The position numbers were made by a program, and so were the translations under genes. Shown piece after piece: positions 1-21,726 of a DNA stretch of 64,000 nt (its first letter is position 1; the number at the start of each line of letters is the position of its first letter). The stretch covers positions 62,001 to 126,000 of the forward strand of contig ML133463.1 of assembly GCA_003864495.1 (NCBI GenBank), given 5' to 3'. The DNA comes from Nemopilema nomurai. Its lineage: Eukaryota > Cnidaria > Scyphozoa > Rhizostomeae > Rhizostomatidae. The notes under the pieces were generated by a model, which did no database searches, was not told the origin of the DNA, and was given only the letters and a program-made list of their open reading frames with translations.

Positions 1-250
1 AAAAATAGGCTGGAGACAAAATTTTAATTTCCAAACAACTTCCCAGACGTCAGTCTTTATTGAGTCTCCAACATTGTGTCTCCTTCGCGTTTTTGCGATG
101 AAATGCAAATTTAAAAATTTTAACCACAACAGGGGAAATAGCTAGTGCTCAACAGCACACCAGAAATGTTTGGTGGTGCACACCGGCACACCAGGCTTTT
201 TGCTCGTGCACACTGGAGATCTCGTCGAAAAGTGCCATACCCTGCAGACC
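1..250. repeat. Dispersed repeat, copy 1
   Basis: This stretch aligns by eye with 12530-12840, which lies inside a DNA transposon. Both share the phrases cagtctttattgagtctcc, gaaatgcaaat, ttaaccacaacag and gtgcacaccggcacaccag, and similarity stops after gcagacc. The two copies differ by scattered substitutions and by an insertion carrying a G-run in the other copy. It could be a fragment of the same transposon family or an older element nested in it. No terminal repeat is visible here because the copy starts at the window edge. Confidence 0.8.
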
Positions 251-850
251 GGCCTGGGCCTCCCTCCACACCTCTACATCCCTGTTTTGCAGCTCTTGCT
301 ATAACTGCTGCATGGTGATGTACAAGTAGGCAAAAGGTCTATAACTATTTAGGATCTTAAATGGTGGTTTAGGCCGCTGTGCCATTTCCTAAACTTGCAT
401 AAAAATTGTCAACCGGCGTATTCTTTTGTGATGCAAAAACGTACACACGCAATTAAACAAACACAACCAAAACAAAAGGTAGAATTCAGCATGACTTTTA
501 GTCCGGGTACACAAACGCATGGCAATTTTGGTTATGTATTAACTGTGTTCCATTTGTAACGAATTATGTACCCTAAGATCGCACCATGAGAAGACGACAC
601 GATTTGCAACTCATTGCGTTTAACTTCTAGTTACATCGGCAAGAAATTCATACTTTTAGATCAATATTCACAGCCTTTTTAAAGCAACAGTTTACAACAA
701 AATCGAGACTAAATTATGAACTGACTCAAGGAACTGATATCGACTCAGGGATAAACGTACTGTTATTTGAACCATCAGTTACAAGATTTTTTACGAAGCA
801 CTTTTATTCTAACAAAAGCCAAACATTAGATCGATTCAAAACAAACTCAC

Positions 851-1072
851 GTTGCCAGGAACTCCCCTATGGTCTGTGCTGCCTTGCCAAAATCTCCGCA
901 TAAACCCAGTTATATATCCACTGACCTTTCTCGAATATGGGAAATTTGTTTTCCAAATGAGCGAGCCGTACCCGAAAATCCAAATTGATTCATCGTCTGC
1001 AGTATTTGTTTGTGAGGTGTCAGTTTGAACACTTTTAGTTGAGTCCCAGATAGGCTCGTCTGTGGGTGGCAT
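851..1072 (-). CDS. ChaC-family gamma-glutamylcyclotransferase, first exon only
   Basis: Enzymes of the ChaC family degrade cytosolic glutathione to 5-oxoproline and Cys-Gly. The 74-residue exon begins with a short Ser/Thr-rich leader ([11 protein letters not shown]) and then carries the family N-terminus: [11 protein letters not shown], the glycine-rich loop that holds the gamma-glutamyl group, then [15 protein letters not shown]. The last motif is closer to CHAC2 than to CHAC1 as I remember them. The ATG at 1072 is the nearest upstream Met in frame. The exon stops in phase 0 at a good donor (gtgagt on the minus strand, 845-850). The next exons, which would hold the catalytic Glu, are not visible down to base 1, so the gene runs out of the window. 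Family assignment is firm; paralogue assignment is not. Confidence 0.88.
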
Positions 1073-2799
1073 GATGTGAAGTTTACTTGGAGAAGAAACG
1101 CAAAAGTGCTTCCAGCCTACCCTTCTTTCGTTCAGCTCGTGTTTAGGCCTACCAACAACATGTATTATCCCTTCCCAAAGCGACTTGCTCAAGCCATGAA
1201 TAACTCTCCTTTGGTTGTGGATAAGAGAGCACGTTATTGTCATGAAACAATCAAATAATGGCGGCGGTTTAACCGAAGAATCTTTGCAGAGTTTAATTGC
1301 ATTGCTATTATTTACAGGCCAAAGATCATGGAGGCTAGCCACCAGTGACAACGTGAAAGTCACATGTCCACGCAGAAATGACGTAATCGGAGGGGCGGAA
1401 ACTTGTGGTGGGGCAGAAAACCAGACAAGGTTATGGTAACCACGTTTTTACCCATATTTGAAACCCTCTTTCCGTCGCTCTCGCAGGTACAACTAGATCT
1501 ATCATACAATCCAGCGGAAGACGCAAGATAAAAGTCCGGTTTTATCTGGCTGTTGGATTGCAAGCTTTTTTCTAACTTTACTTATTCTGCACATTCTATT
1601 TTACAATTCAACGACCTTGTTATTTCAAATTTATTCATTTGATGGCGCAAGGAATCATTTGACCAAAGGGGCATTAACCTCCCAAAAATTTCGACGCAGC
1701 ACCCTCCTAAATTATTTATGCTTGGTAGAGGGCTCGTACCCTCAGGTCCCTTATCCTTTGCGCATGCGTAGGCAAAATTTAATAGGCAGTGGGTGCTTCG
1801 CAAGGGACTCGTGTGATTATTATTTAGAAAAAATGACGACAATTTTAACCCTTAATAAGAGGCCCTCTGCAGTCAGCAATCTTCTAGAATTAACCATGTT
1901 TAAAATCTGCAGGGATAAGCAGTGATTTATAAAGGGGACCGAGCAGCCAAGTGACTTTCTATATAAAATTGAGTCGTAAAATATAACTTGAAAAATAAGT
2001 AATGCAAATTATGGATGGCAATTGAGTAAACAATAACTACAATAGTTGATTAATTTAATTTCACAATTGCGAGAAACTGTGTAACGATGATTTTAGCATT
2101 CTAAGGTACTTTTATGTTTGGCACTTCATAAATTTATCTCCATTATCTTTCTTGAAGTACTACCGCTGAAGTTTTGGCTCTGGTGAATATAGGCCTTATA
2201 TAGCAAGTTGATGCAGCTTGGGGAACAACAAGGCACAATAAATCGCGAATTTTCGGGAAAAATTAAGAACAAAGACAGCCACCAGCACCAAAAATTTACA
2301 ATCTAATTTCTACAAATGCTCCCCGCCCCCTTAGGTAGAGACAACGAAAATAAGACCAACATGCCACACCATATAGTTTTTGCAAATCAAATATAAGCCT
2401 AGAATTACAATACATTTAAATACATTTTGTTTTATATTCAATTATGACAATACCACTCAATTGGACTAGCGAATTCACAAGAAATAACTAATGTTATGAT
2501 AGAAATTCTCTCCTAAGGTTAAGTGCATTTAAATTTCTATACTGGAATNGTCCGTGACTTTGACGAACGAGTCGACAGCTTTCTCTTTGTTGCGACTGCG
2601 ACGCCTAATCGAGGCTATTGTTGAATCTACCTTACACAATCACACGTTTAAAACGATTGTTCTTACTATTTTGTTCGTTGTTTAATTCGATCTTAGCATG
2701 TATTAGTATCAGACTATTAAATGGCACTCAGGCGAGACACGTGTTTCCGGCGATATCACCATGATCATCCCCCTTCCCCTCATTCCATCGCTTGCGCCC
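1073..2799. other. Upstream region of the ChaC gene, no further gene seen
   Basis: This holds the presumed promoter and 5' leader of the ChaC gene on the minus strand. Short open stretches exist on both strands but lack splice-consistent neighbours or recognisable motifs. One ambiguous base (n) sits at 2549. Confidence 0.5.
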
Positions 2800-3110
2800 C
2801 TCTCCGCTCCTTACCTCTCCGCTCCCTACCTCTCCGCTCCCTACCTCTCCGCTCTCTACCTCTCCGCTCCCTACCTCTCCGCTCTCTACCTCTCCGCTCT
2901 CTACCTCTCCGCTCCCTACCTCTCCGCTCCCTACCTCTCCGCTCCCTACCTCTCCGCTCTCTTCCTATCCGCTCCCAACCTCTCCGCTCCCTACCTCTCC
3001 GCTCCCTACCTCTCCGCTCCCTACCTCTCCGCTCCCTACCTCTCCGCTCCCTACCTCTCCGCTCCCTACCTCTCCGCTCCCTACCTCTCCGCTCCCTACC
3101 TCTCCGCTCC
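2800..3110. repeat. 15-bp minisatellite, about 20 copies
   Basis: Tandem copies of ctctccgctccctac run with very few substitutions (ccc to ctc variants, one altered unit near 2960-2980). The plus strand is almost purely pyrimidine. Since the period is a multiple of three, all frames are open and give artificial Leu-Arg-Ser or Tyr-Leu-Ser-Ala peptides; I see no reason to call it coding. Confidence 0.95.
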
Positions 3111-4299
3111 TTTAACACATGATCCCAGGCACGGAGTTCCCACCAGCAGTGAGTTAGATCACCAAAGCCGTCCAGTAATTGTCTAATAACCTTTTGTCCA
3201 GATCCTAGATAGGCCATGTTGTGGTGCCAGGATTATTGCGAATCCACAATGTTGTCTCGCCCCGGTGCCTTAGAATTAGCAACCAATTTCTGAAACATAG
3301 CATATTCCTATGACAGCATTTTTTTTGAAATTCCGTGAAGTTTACCTATCATTGCCGCAATCTACAAGCTACAGCCCCCCTTAAAGGGCCGATGCCCTTT
3401 TGTCAGCTCTGTTGCCCCGCTGCGCCTGTAGGCAGAGCCTTGATGCAACGGTAGGCAACAGAGCGCCCCTTCCGCAGTCGAGGAGCAACGCATCGCCCCT
3501 CGCTAAAAGGAATGCCTTCTTTGCCAAGTAAATCATAGCCCATTTTATGAACAGCAGTGAAGAAGGATCGTTGGCTTGCCTATCGCACGAGAAGCAGAAT
3601 GACGTAGGGAACCCATCTTTACTGCCAAGTCAAGCTTTCAGAGGTCGTGCACTTTATAATTGATGGCGAACCATTGTGTGGAGTGGGATGCAAAATATGG
3701 TGGGGAGGGGGGCTGTAGTGCTTGGAAGTGTCACGAGAAATAGCTAGTACAAGGAACCCTTTAAAGATTTATCGAATACACAAGTGTAGCCAATGTGCGT
3801 ATTCGCAATACGTTTATGATGATGATGTTGCCATTCACATGAGGTCGTGCAGCTTTCTGTGTGCTCCTTCTTTTTGTGGGCAATGCGACATTCCTTGTTT
3901 TGTCATCAGTAAATTAATTGCCGACAAATGTTAAAAAGACTACTCCTCTACGCTTGGCATTACATAATCCAATCCATGATCAAAAATAAGATTGTTAACA
4001 TCGAAATCGTACAAACCAACAGTAGCAGAAAAAATATGCTGAAAATCTTGCTCCAAAAATATGGCTGGATAGGATAGCGAAATTTGATAAAGCATGGGTA
4101 CGTCATTGGATCAGATTAATAGAATGATCTCTACATCAAAACGCAGAGGCATATAAAAAACTAATTCTTGAGAGACTTGAGAGGAATAAAACCTTCAACA
4201 TGTCAATTTTACGTAAAAAGCTGACAGTTCTCTTAGTATCTCACGTTGGCCTATTAGAACTATTTAATGTATATGCAGAGCTACAAAAATGGCTGAGAG
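3111..4299. other. Intergenic, no gene recognised
   Basis: Mixed-composition DNA with a GC-rich patch around 3370-3510. No coding exon, tRNA or repeat family could be supported. Confidence 0.5.
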
Positions 4300-7080
4300 G
4301 CGTTATGAAAAGTAAGGCGAACATCAAATAGATCTCATTTTTGAGCGACATAGAATTTTGATGGAAAACTGAATATTTTCCCTGTAAGTCACTTTAGTTT
4401 ACTTGAACTATTTTGTGATTGCAAGGTGTTATGTATGATGTCTGAGAGCTTTCATGGAGAATTTTGGTCATGTCATGTCAATCTCATATTTGAGCGACAT
4501 AGCAAGAGAGCTTTCTTGAAGAATTTTGGACATGTCAAGTAAATCTAATTTTTGAGTGTAACAGCAAGACTGTATGTGTGGAAAATGTCGATTTTGAGGA
4601 AAAACCTATTTATTCGTGTTTTACATCACTTGCAGTCATTTGAGCTGTTTTTTACTGTAAAGTCCTACATATGATGGCGAAGAGCTTTCATGAAGAGTTT
4701 TGGGTATGTCAAGTAAATCTAATTTTTTAGCAACATAGGAAAACTATAGCCTGTGAATAGGTCGATTTTGATGGAAAACTAATTATTCTTCTCGCACGTC
4801 ACTTTCATTTGTTTGAACAGTTTTGTGATTGCAAGGTGTTATATATGATGTTTGAGAGCTTTCATGAAGAATTTTGGGCATGTGAAATAAATCTAATTTT
4901 TGAAGCGACATAGCAAGAATATAGCCTTGAAAAATGTCGAATTTGATGGAAAACTAATGATAGGTCTTGTAAGTCACTTGCAGTTACTTGAGCTGTTTTG
5001 TACTGTAACGTCCTACATATGATGATGTCTGAGAGCTTTCTTGAAGAAGTTTGGAAATGTCACGTAAGTCTCATTTTTGAGGAAAACTATAGCATATGAA
5101 AAGGTCGAATTGGATGGAAAACTAATTTTTCGTCTTGTACGTCACTTCCACTTGTTTGAACAGTTTTGTGATTGCAAGGTGTTATATATGATGTTTGAGA
5201 GCTTTTATGAAAATCTTGGACTAGTCAAGTAAATCTCATTTTGGAGCGACATAGCAAGACTATAACCTTGGAAAATGTAGATTTTGATGGAAAACTAATT
5301 TTTCCTCTTGTACGTTAGGTTCAAATATTTAAACAGTTTTGTTATTGCAAGGTGTTATATTTGATATCTGAGAGCTTTTATGTAGAATTTTGGGCATGTG
5401 AAATAAATATCATTTTTGAGCGACATAAGAAAACTATAGGGTTGGAAAAGGTCTATTTTCATGAAAAACTAATTATTCGTCTCGTATGTAACTTGCAGGT
5501 ATTACAGCTGTTTTTACTGTAAAGTCGTACAAATGATGTTTGAGAGCTTTCTTGAAGAATTTTGGACTTTTCAAGTAAATCTAATTTTTTAGTGACATGG
5601 CAAGACTGTATGTGTGGAAAAGGTCGATTTTGATGAAAAACCTATTTATTCGTTTTGTACGTCACTTGCAGTTATTTGAGCTGTTTTTACTGTAAAGTCC
5701 TACATATGATGGCTGAGACCTTTCATGAAGAATTATGGACATGTCAAGTAATTCTTATTTTTGAGCGACATTGCAAACCTGTATGTTTGGAAAAGTTTGA
5801 TTTTAATGGACAACGATTTTTTCGTCTTGTACGTCATGTTTAATTTTTTTATCAGTTTTGTGATTGCAAGGTGTTATATATGATGTTTGAGAGCTTTCAT
5901 GAAGAATTTTGGGCATGTGAAATAAATCTCATTTTTTAGAGACATAGCAAAACTACAATCTTGGAAAAGGTCGATTTTGATGGAAAACTAATTATTCGTC
6001 TCGCACGTTACTTTCACTTGTTTAAACAGTTTTGTGATTGCAAGGTGTTATATATGATATTTGAGAGCTTTTATGAAAAATCTTGGACCAGTCAAGTAAA
6101 TCTCATTTTGGAGCAACATAGAACGACTGCATGTGTGGAAAAGGTCGATTTTGAAAAAGACTGATTATTGGTCTTGTACATCACTTGCAGTTATTTGAGC
6201 TGTTTTTTACTGTAAAGTCCTCCATATGATGGCTTAGACCTTTTATGAAGAATTTTGGAGAAGTCAAGTAATTTTAATTTTTGGGCGACTTAGCAAGACT
6301 ATAACTTTGAAAAGGTCGATTTTGATGGAAAACAATTTATTCGTCTTGTAAGTCACTTGCAGTTAATGGAGCTGTTTTGTACTAAAAAGTTCTACATATG
6401 ATGGTGGAGAGCTTTCATGAAGAATTTTAGGCATGTGGAATAAATCTCATTTTTGAACGAAGTAAGAAAACTATAGCCTGTGAAAAGGTCGATTTTGATG
6501 GAAAACTAATTTTTCGTCTTGTTACGTTACTTTCACTTGTTTGAACAGTTTTGTGATTGCAGGATGTTATATATGATGTTTGAGAGCTTTCATGAAGAAT
6601 TTTGGGCATGTGAAATAAATCTAATTTTGGAGCGACATAGCAAGACTATAGCCTTTGAAAAGGTCGATTTTGACAAAAACTAATTTTTCGTCTCGTACGT
6701 TACTTTCACTTGTTTGAACAGTTTTGTGATTGCAGGATGTTATATATGATGTTTGAGAGCTTTCATGAAGAATTTTGGGCATGTGAAATAAATCTCATTT
6801 TTGACTGAAGTAAGAAAACTATCTTGAAAAGTCGATTTTGATAGAAAACTATTTTTTCGTCTTGTACGTCACTTGCAGTTATTTGAGCTGTTTTGTACTG
6901 TAAAGTCCTACATATGATGGCTGCGAGCTTTCATGAAGAAATTTGGACATGTCAAGTAAATCTAATTTTTGAGCGACGTAAGAAAACTATAGCCTGTGAA
7001 AAGGTCGATTTTGATTGAAAACTAATTTTTCGTTTTGTACGTCACTTTCAGTTACTTGAACTGTTTTTTACTGTTTACGG
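4300..7080. repeat. Satellite with about 172-bp monomers, two monomer classes, about 16 copies
   Basis: The phrase gagagctttcatgaagaat recurs roughly every 172 bases. Each monomer also has a box reading approximately gcgacatagcaagactatag, ccttggaaaaggtcgatttt, gatggaaaact. Two classes are told apart by the segment after the cgtcttgtacgtcact stretch: class A has gaacagttttgtgattgcaa, class B has gagctgttttgtactgtaaa followed by gtcctacatatgatgg. The order is A B A B A A B B A A B B A A B B. A truncated monomer junction lies near 4500. Divergence between monomers is substantial, so the array looks old. The short open frames inside it are not genes. Confidence 0.92.
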
Positions 7081-7431
7081 TTTTACTGTTTTTTAGAAGC
7101 GTTCAAATAGGTTCTAAATCCACTTTTGTTGTCATATTCTTGAATTCTGATTGGCTAATTAGGTTTGCAGAATTTTGGTCGCTCAGCACTCAAAGACTTG
7201 GAACCCATGCCTTGATAAGCATGATTAGAATGATTTATTCGATTTCTAGAGAAAGTGAGGGGTTTTTAATGTGCTACTTAGCTCTCCTTCGATTCACATG
7301 CTGATGGTTGTTGAAGGCTTGACCTATGTTTGGCTACTGTGTTCATGTACCTGAAAAAATTCTTCTCGCCTCGAAGTAACTGTTTCTTAAAGTCTCATCA
7401 AACTCTTGCTGAAATAAGTTATTATTAGGAC

Positions 7432-7689
7432 CTTCAAGGAATAGAAACTTTTTGTGAAAAATTGTTTTTTGAAGGAGTCTCCCAATTCTGGTTTCATGGA
7501 GACATGGCTGTTGCGTTCAAGTGTCGAATTAAACACATTTCCGATGCTTGTGGGTACGACTTTTTCCCTAACGCCAAAGTAATTGAATGATGATGAAATT
7601 GCACTCCGTTGCACTACATTGAGCATTTCTATTTCATCAGTAACCGTTTGATCTATTGTCAAGCCCTTTACACCTTCTTTTGAAGTGTC
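7432..7689 (-). CDS. Unassigned possible coding exon
   Basis: An open segment of exactly 86 codons on the minus strand is flanked by a plausible acceptor (tgttag, 7690-7692 side) and donor (aag followed by gtcc at 7431). It starts DTSKEGVKGL and ends FTKSFYSLK, with a central stretch SSFNYFGVREKVVP. I do not recognise it. It lies downstream of the candidate last SANBR exon and upstream of the satellite, in the same orientation as SANBR, so it could belong to another minus-strand gene or be chance. No partner exon was found. Confidence 0.25.
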
Positions 7690-7953
7690 CTAACACATCC
7701 AGCCTCGCCTAGTCAACCGCCCTCAGCCAATATTGCCAGGCATGTTATTGGCTATATGTCTGCTTTCAAAGCATATCTATGTTTCAAACACACCTTACAA
7801 GAGAGAATCTCCTTGACAGGTAGTTAAATATAACAGTCGCTCGGTAAAAACGGAAAAAGACAAGTAAAACCGACGATATTCACAAACAGACCTTATTTTC
7901 GAATGTTAAATTAGGCTCAAATGAACGAAAAGCAAAACATGTTCGTGAACACA

Positions 7954-8097
7954 TCACGCCAATCGAACTTGGCATTGAATACATGGGCTGCTTCCTGAAC
8001 TTGAGTTGGACATGAGTTGGACATCACTTGACGGAGGATGTCCTGCCCTGTCTTGACCTGGAATGACCGGAGCATCAAAGGTGCGCTTGCTATTAAC
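7954..8097 (-). CDS. Candidate last exon of SANBR
   Basis: A phase-0 open segment of 47 codons plus TGA begins after an acceptor (gtcag) and reads VNSKRTFDAPVIPGQD, then a Ser-rich tail SNSSSGSSPCI. It would follow exon 9237-9134, which also ends in phase 0. The vertebrate C-terminus is likewise Ser-rich, but the conserved IYSRLEAQ block expected between them was not found. The link is therefore only positional. Confidence 0.3.
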   Translation of the reverse strand, partial: VNSKRTFDAPVIPGQDRAGHPPSSDVQLMSNSSSGSSPCIQCQVRLA

Positions 8098-9133
8098 CTG
8101 ACGTACATGGACAATACAGTAAAGCAAGAACTTGTTCGAAGAAGCTTTTCAAACATCTCTTTATGCCATTTCACTCTGGCAAAAAACAATTGGCAACAAA
8201 GATAAGAGCCTTTTGACTGTTTGTTTAACCTCAAGAGTTGTTTTCAATCAAAAGCATTTGGGCCTTTCAACAATAGCCCTTCTGGAAAAATGTATACCTT
8301 ATGTCCATCAATTTTCCCAAATAAACAAAATAGAAAATTGATCTTTATCCATGCATCAATAATCGGCCCAAAATCTTTACATTAAGTGAGGAGAAGGCTT
8401 TTGAGTTAGAAATGTAAATCACGCCACCACGTGATGGCTATGCGAACGTACCCACATGACGAAGACGAGCTGTTGACGTTCTGGGCGCGAGACGACAGAA
8501 TCAGCGCACGGAGTTGCTGCTCGATTCGATGGTATGTGCCTGAGCTAGCCACCTGGAAAGATTATCATCAAAGAGGTACGGTGAGAGTAGGCACTGTGAG
8601 AGTAGGCACTGTGCAAGGCAAGCGACTTCAAAGACATGACAACGAAGGGGCTCCTATTTGCTCGGCGCGCCGCTTCTACGATTGACCCACGAGGATAACA
8701 ACCGAATCTTAATGATCAATGTCGAATGTCAATGACGGAAGTCACAATCATTCCAGAGCCACAAAGACTATCTGTCAGAAACGGAGGTTTTTTCAAACAA
8801 TCTGACAATTTTGGTCGCTCTGGCTTAAAACAAATTCCAGTGGTTTAAAAAACCTTCATAAGGTGCAATAATTTTGAGGTTCTACAAAATTCATGTTGAT
8901 GATATAATAAAAAATTCGAGCTGCTTTTGAACTTCCCCGTCACCGGTTTTTAGGATATTTTATTGAAGTACATCTGTACGTACACTGGTGAAACTCTTTT
9001 GAATACGACATGATGGGGTCATAAACTGCTCTGACTCAATTCTTTCACTGAAATTTGTTAAAGTTTCAACAGCTATGGTAGCATAAAGCCTCTAAACGAT
9101 GCGATATTTATAAGAAGCATATCGATTCATCAC

Positions 9134-18802
<9,669 letters not shown>

Positions 18803-20263
18803 ATTTGTGAGCAATCCTCCCATTTATCTGACTTATGAAAACAGCCATGTTGGCATTCTTATGCACTAAATAGAAATATTCATCAAAATGCATTATTTAG
18901 TGACCACCTTTTTCTCTAAACTGAATGAATTTAAGTATCTTACATCAAGCGAAAAATATTTAATACAAGCTGAGAATAATAAAAAACTGTGTCTGTAAAA
19001 AAATGAACCCACATCCATGGTCTCATTAGTGTTGTCTGAATTTGCAGGGTTTTGCTTTGCATAGATTGGTCTGCAAAAAAAAAAACTATATCACTTCAGG
19101 CTTGAAAGTGATAGTTACACAAACTATGCATCATTCATTTGAACAAATAGTAGCCTGAAAACTCATCTATAATAGGCAGTCACAAGCAACCCAATAAAAG
19201 CATTAGATATTTCAAACTTCCAGCAATACAGGAATGCACTCACACTTTTGAGACTGAAAGCAAACTGTCTTGGTAATGTGTCCCTTTTGAAGCCATTATC
19301 AAATTATTATTCAATGAAAAAATTCAGAGAGTTCACTAGAGCCTTGGAAAATGAACCGATTGTGCGCATCTCGGTGGTGAACATCAAGCCAAATAAAATT
19401 CCCTACTTAAAAATTAATGAACATGCGAGCAAGCGTGTTTATTTTGAAATCGGCGAAGTTCAAGGCAACAATTAGATTACTGGTCTTATTAATGATAAGC
19501 GAACATGTGCAAACTCTCTCCAACCGGCGAGCCCAGGGAAACAGCAAGGAGTGATAACTGCAAACAGAACGAATGTCTATGCATTTTTAATGGGCCTAAT
19601 CATGTTAGTGCTGGTGGCAGCAATAGATTTTCAGAAACGACCTGTCTGCTTTAAAGCCACATATGACTGCCAGATTTATGTTTTGTTCAAAATCTACACA
19701 TCATGCGACAAAGTGTATCTGGAATTCTCATTTTATCTCTCCGCATTCAAATGGTAAATTCTCGGTGTTAACCGCCATGTCGACCTCTACATTAGAAACT
19801 GCAGTTTCAGAGACAATGTGTCCATTTCTCACCATAAGCTTTGTTGTCCGTTATGCTTTACTTTCTAGCAAACCGACAGAAAATGAATGCGGCTCAAAGG
19901 ATTGGAGACCCAACATTTCATCTTTCCTTGCTTCTTCCCCAGCTCGTTTATGCCGTTTTCTGTTTATAGTTGTTGTTGCTGTGCGGATGCATCTGCTCCG
20001 GCAGCAAGCCAGGCCTTAACGTAATCCAAGATTTTTGGAAGTCAAGTCAAACTCAAGCTCAAAACACTTTTTTCAGCAAATGAATTAATCAATTACACGT
20101 TACGTCACTTTATTGAGTTACTCGAAATTCAATTATTAAATCTAAAATTACAATAACAACATTAAGAAAAAACCTTATATACAATTCAAGGTCAGCTGAC
20201 GGACGATAGAGCTAGCAATGTGTCCGGTTGATGTAATTTGACGATCAGTTTACAATTCATTTT
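18803..20263. other. Region upstream of SANBR, no gene resolved
   Basis: Presumed 5' flank of SANBR on the minus strand. A candidate acceptor followed by an open piece near 19010-19075 (minus) has no clear donor. Plus-strand open stretches near 19250-20020 lack splice partners or motifs. Confidence 0.4.
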
Positions 20264-20772
20264 TATGGCGTGCATATACCGCCAAAAATAGCCCTTTCTA
20301 AAATTTCAGCACAATGTTTAAAAGTTTAGTGATCTTCTAAAAGTTCACTTGCTCTGCATTCTCATGTAAGGCTAGTCTTAAAATTTCATTCATTTCCAAA
20401 GTTTCAACCACCGTTCAACATTTTCTAAAATTTCAACTACTTAAGCAACGTTTCTAAAATTCCAATCGCTTGCTCTGCGAGATTTCTAAAATTTCAGTCA
20501 CTTCCAAAGTTTCAACCACCGTTCAACATTTTCTAAAATTTCAATCACCCTAAAGTTTCAGTGGCGTCTCCAAAATTTCAATGGTGAATGTTGATAACCT
20601 CTTCCTGAACTTTGCCAAGCAGCCTCCTTTTGTGCTCCAACACAAGGAAAGTCATGGCGGAAGCTTCTCTGCCACAACGATGGTCCGCTGCTGATTTGCT
20701 TTGTGACATGATCAGGAGAATAAGAATTGATTGCGAAAGATCATCATTAAATGACGAAAACATGGCAGATTC
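20264..20772 (+). repeat. Left arm of a long inverted repeat
   Basis: This arm is the reverse complement of 21326-21726. It starts tatggcgtgcatatacc and ends gattc. It is about 100 bases longer than the right arm because it holds an internal duplication: the phrase tttcaaccaccgttcaacat occurs twice (near 20401 and 20505) but once in the right arm. Many short aaaatttca motifs are spread through it. The inner end carries an exon-like frame, MAEASLPQRWSAADLL followed by CDMIRRIRI, present in both arms. Confidence 0.9.
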
Positions 20773-21325
20773 ACTGCAGCGCCGTTACTACCCAAGTGAA
20801 AGGCTTTTGTATGTTCGGAAATCCCCTTCTGACAAGTAGTGTTTATCAATTCGGGCTTTGCCCTTGATAGCAATTTCCGCAGAAGGGCCTAATGTTTTGG
20901 ACTTGGGGGTTTGTGAAAAATTATATGACATTTGGCGAAAATGTTGTTGAGATTTGAACTTCAAATCGATAAATGCTCAACCCACAGAGAACTGTATTTT
21001 GATTTCACAGGCCTACTTGTCCTAACCTGCAGGTCGGCCAGTAATTTATTAGTTGGTGGTGTTAACGCTTTCTTCCATGAAGGTTAATACGCCGAAAATA
21101 ATCGCAGAATGGAATAAAATTCAGTTTTGGAAAAGCTGGGGGTAAATATTCAACGAATAACATCACCTATTCTAGACGCCCGTATATGTCAGAAAAGCCC
21201 GTATATGTCACGCCCGTATGTGTCAGGTAACGTTACTAACTCCCCTCAGATTTGAAGTTTGGCCAGGAACAACATCTTCGTACCTTAAAATTGTATGAAT
21301 AAGGTAGTCAATCCTAAAATGAATC
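20773..21325. other. Spacer of the inverted repeat
   Basis: A 553-base unique spacer with a short direct repeat of cccgtatatgtca / cccgtatgtgtca near 21180-21225. No gene recognised. Confidence 0.6.
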
Positions 21326-21726
21326 GAATCTGCCATGTTTTCGTCATTTAATGATGATCTTTCGCAGGCAATTCTTATTCTTCTGATCATGTCACAAAGC
21401 AAATCAGCAGCAGACCATCGTTGTGGCAGAGAAGCTTCCGCCATGACTTTCCTTGTGTTGGAGCACAAAAGGAGGCTGCTTGGCAAAGTTCAGGAAGAGG
21501 TTATCAACATTCACCATTGAAATTTTGGAGACGCCACTGAAACTTTAGAGTGATTGAAATGTTAGAAAATGTTGAACGGTGGTTGAAACTTTGGAAATGA
21601 ATGAAATTTTAAGACTAGCCTTACATGAGAATGCAGAGCAAGTGAACTTTTAGAAGATCACTAAACTTTTAAACATTGTGCTGAAATTTTAGAAAGAGCT
21701 ATTTTTGGCGGTATATGCACGCCATA
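21326..21726 (-). repeat. Right arm of the long inverted repeat
   Basis: Reverse complement of the left arm, with a few substitutions (for example Asp to Ala in the shared frame) and without the internal duplication. It ends gtatatgcacgccata. The sequence outside the arms (about 20263 and 21727) is unlike, and I found no convincing target-site duplication. Confidence 0.9.

Noticed and set aside
2721..3217. Long open frames with Leu-Arg-Ser, Tyr-Leu-Ser-Ala or Arg-Arg-Gly repeats
   Set aside because: They are products of the 15-bp minisatellite, open in every frame because the period is a multiple of three.
8431..8685. An 84-codon plus-strand frame (MMAMRTYPHDEDELL)
   Set aside because: It includes a small tandem repeat (gtgagagtaggcact), has no recognisable domain or splice partner, and lies in the 3' part of a minus-strand gene.
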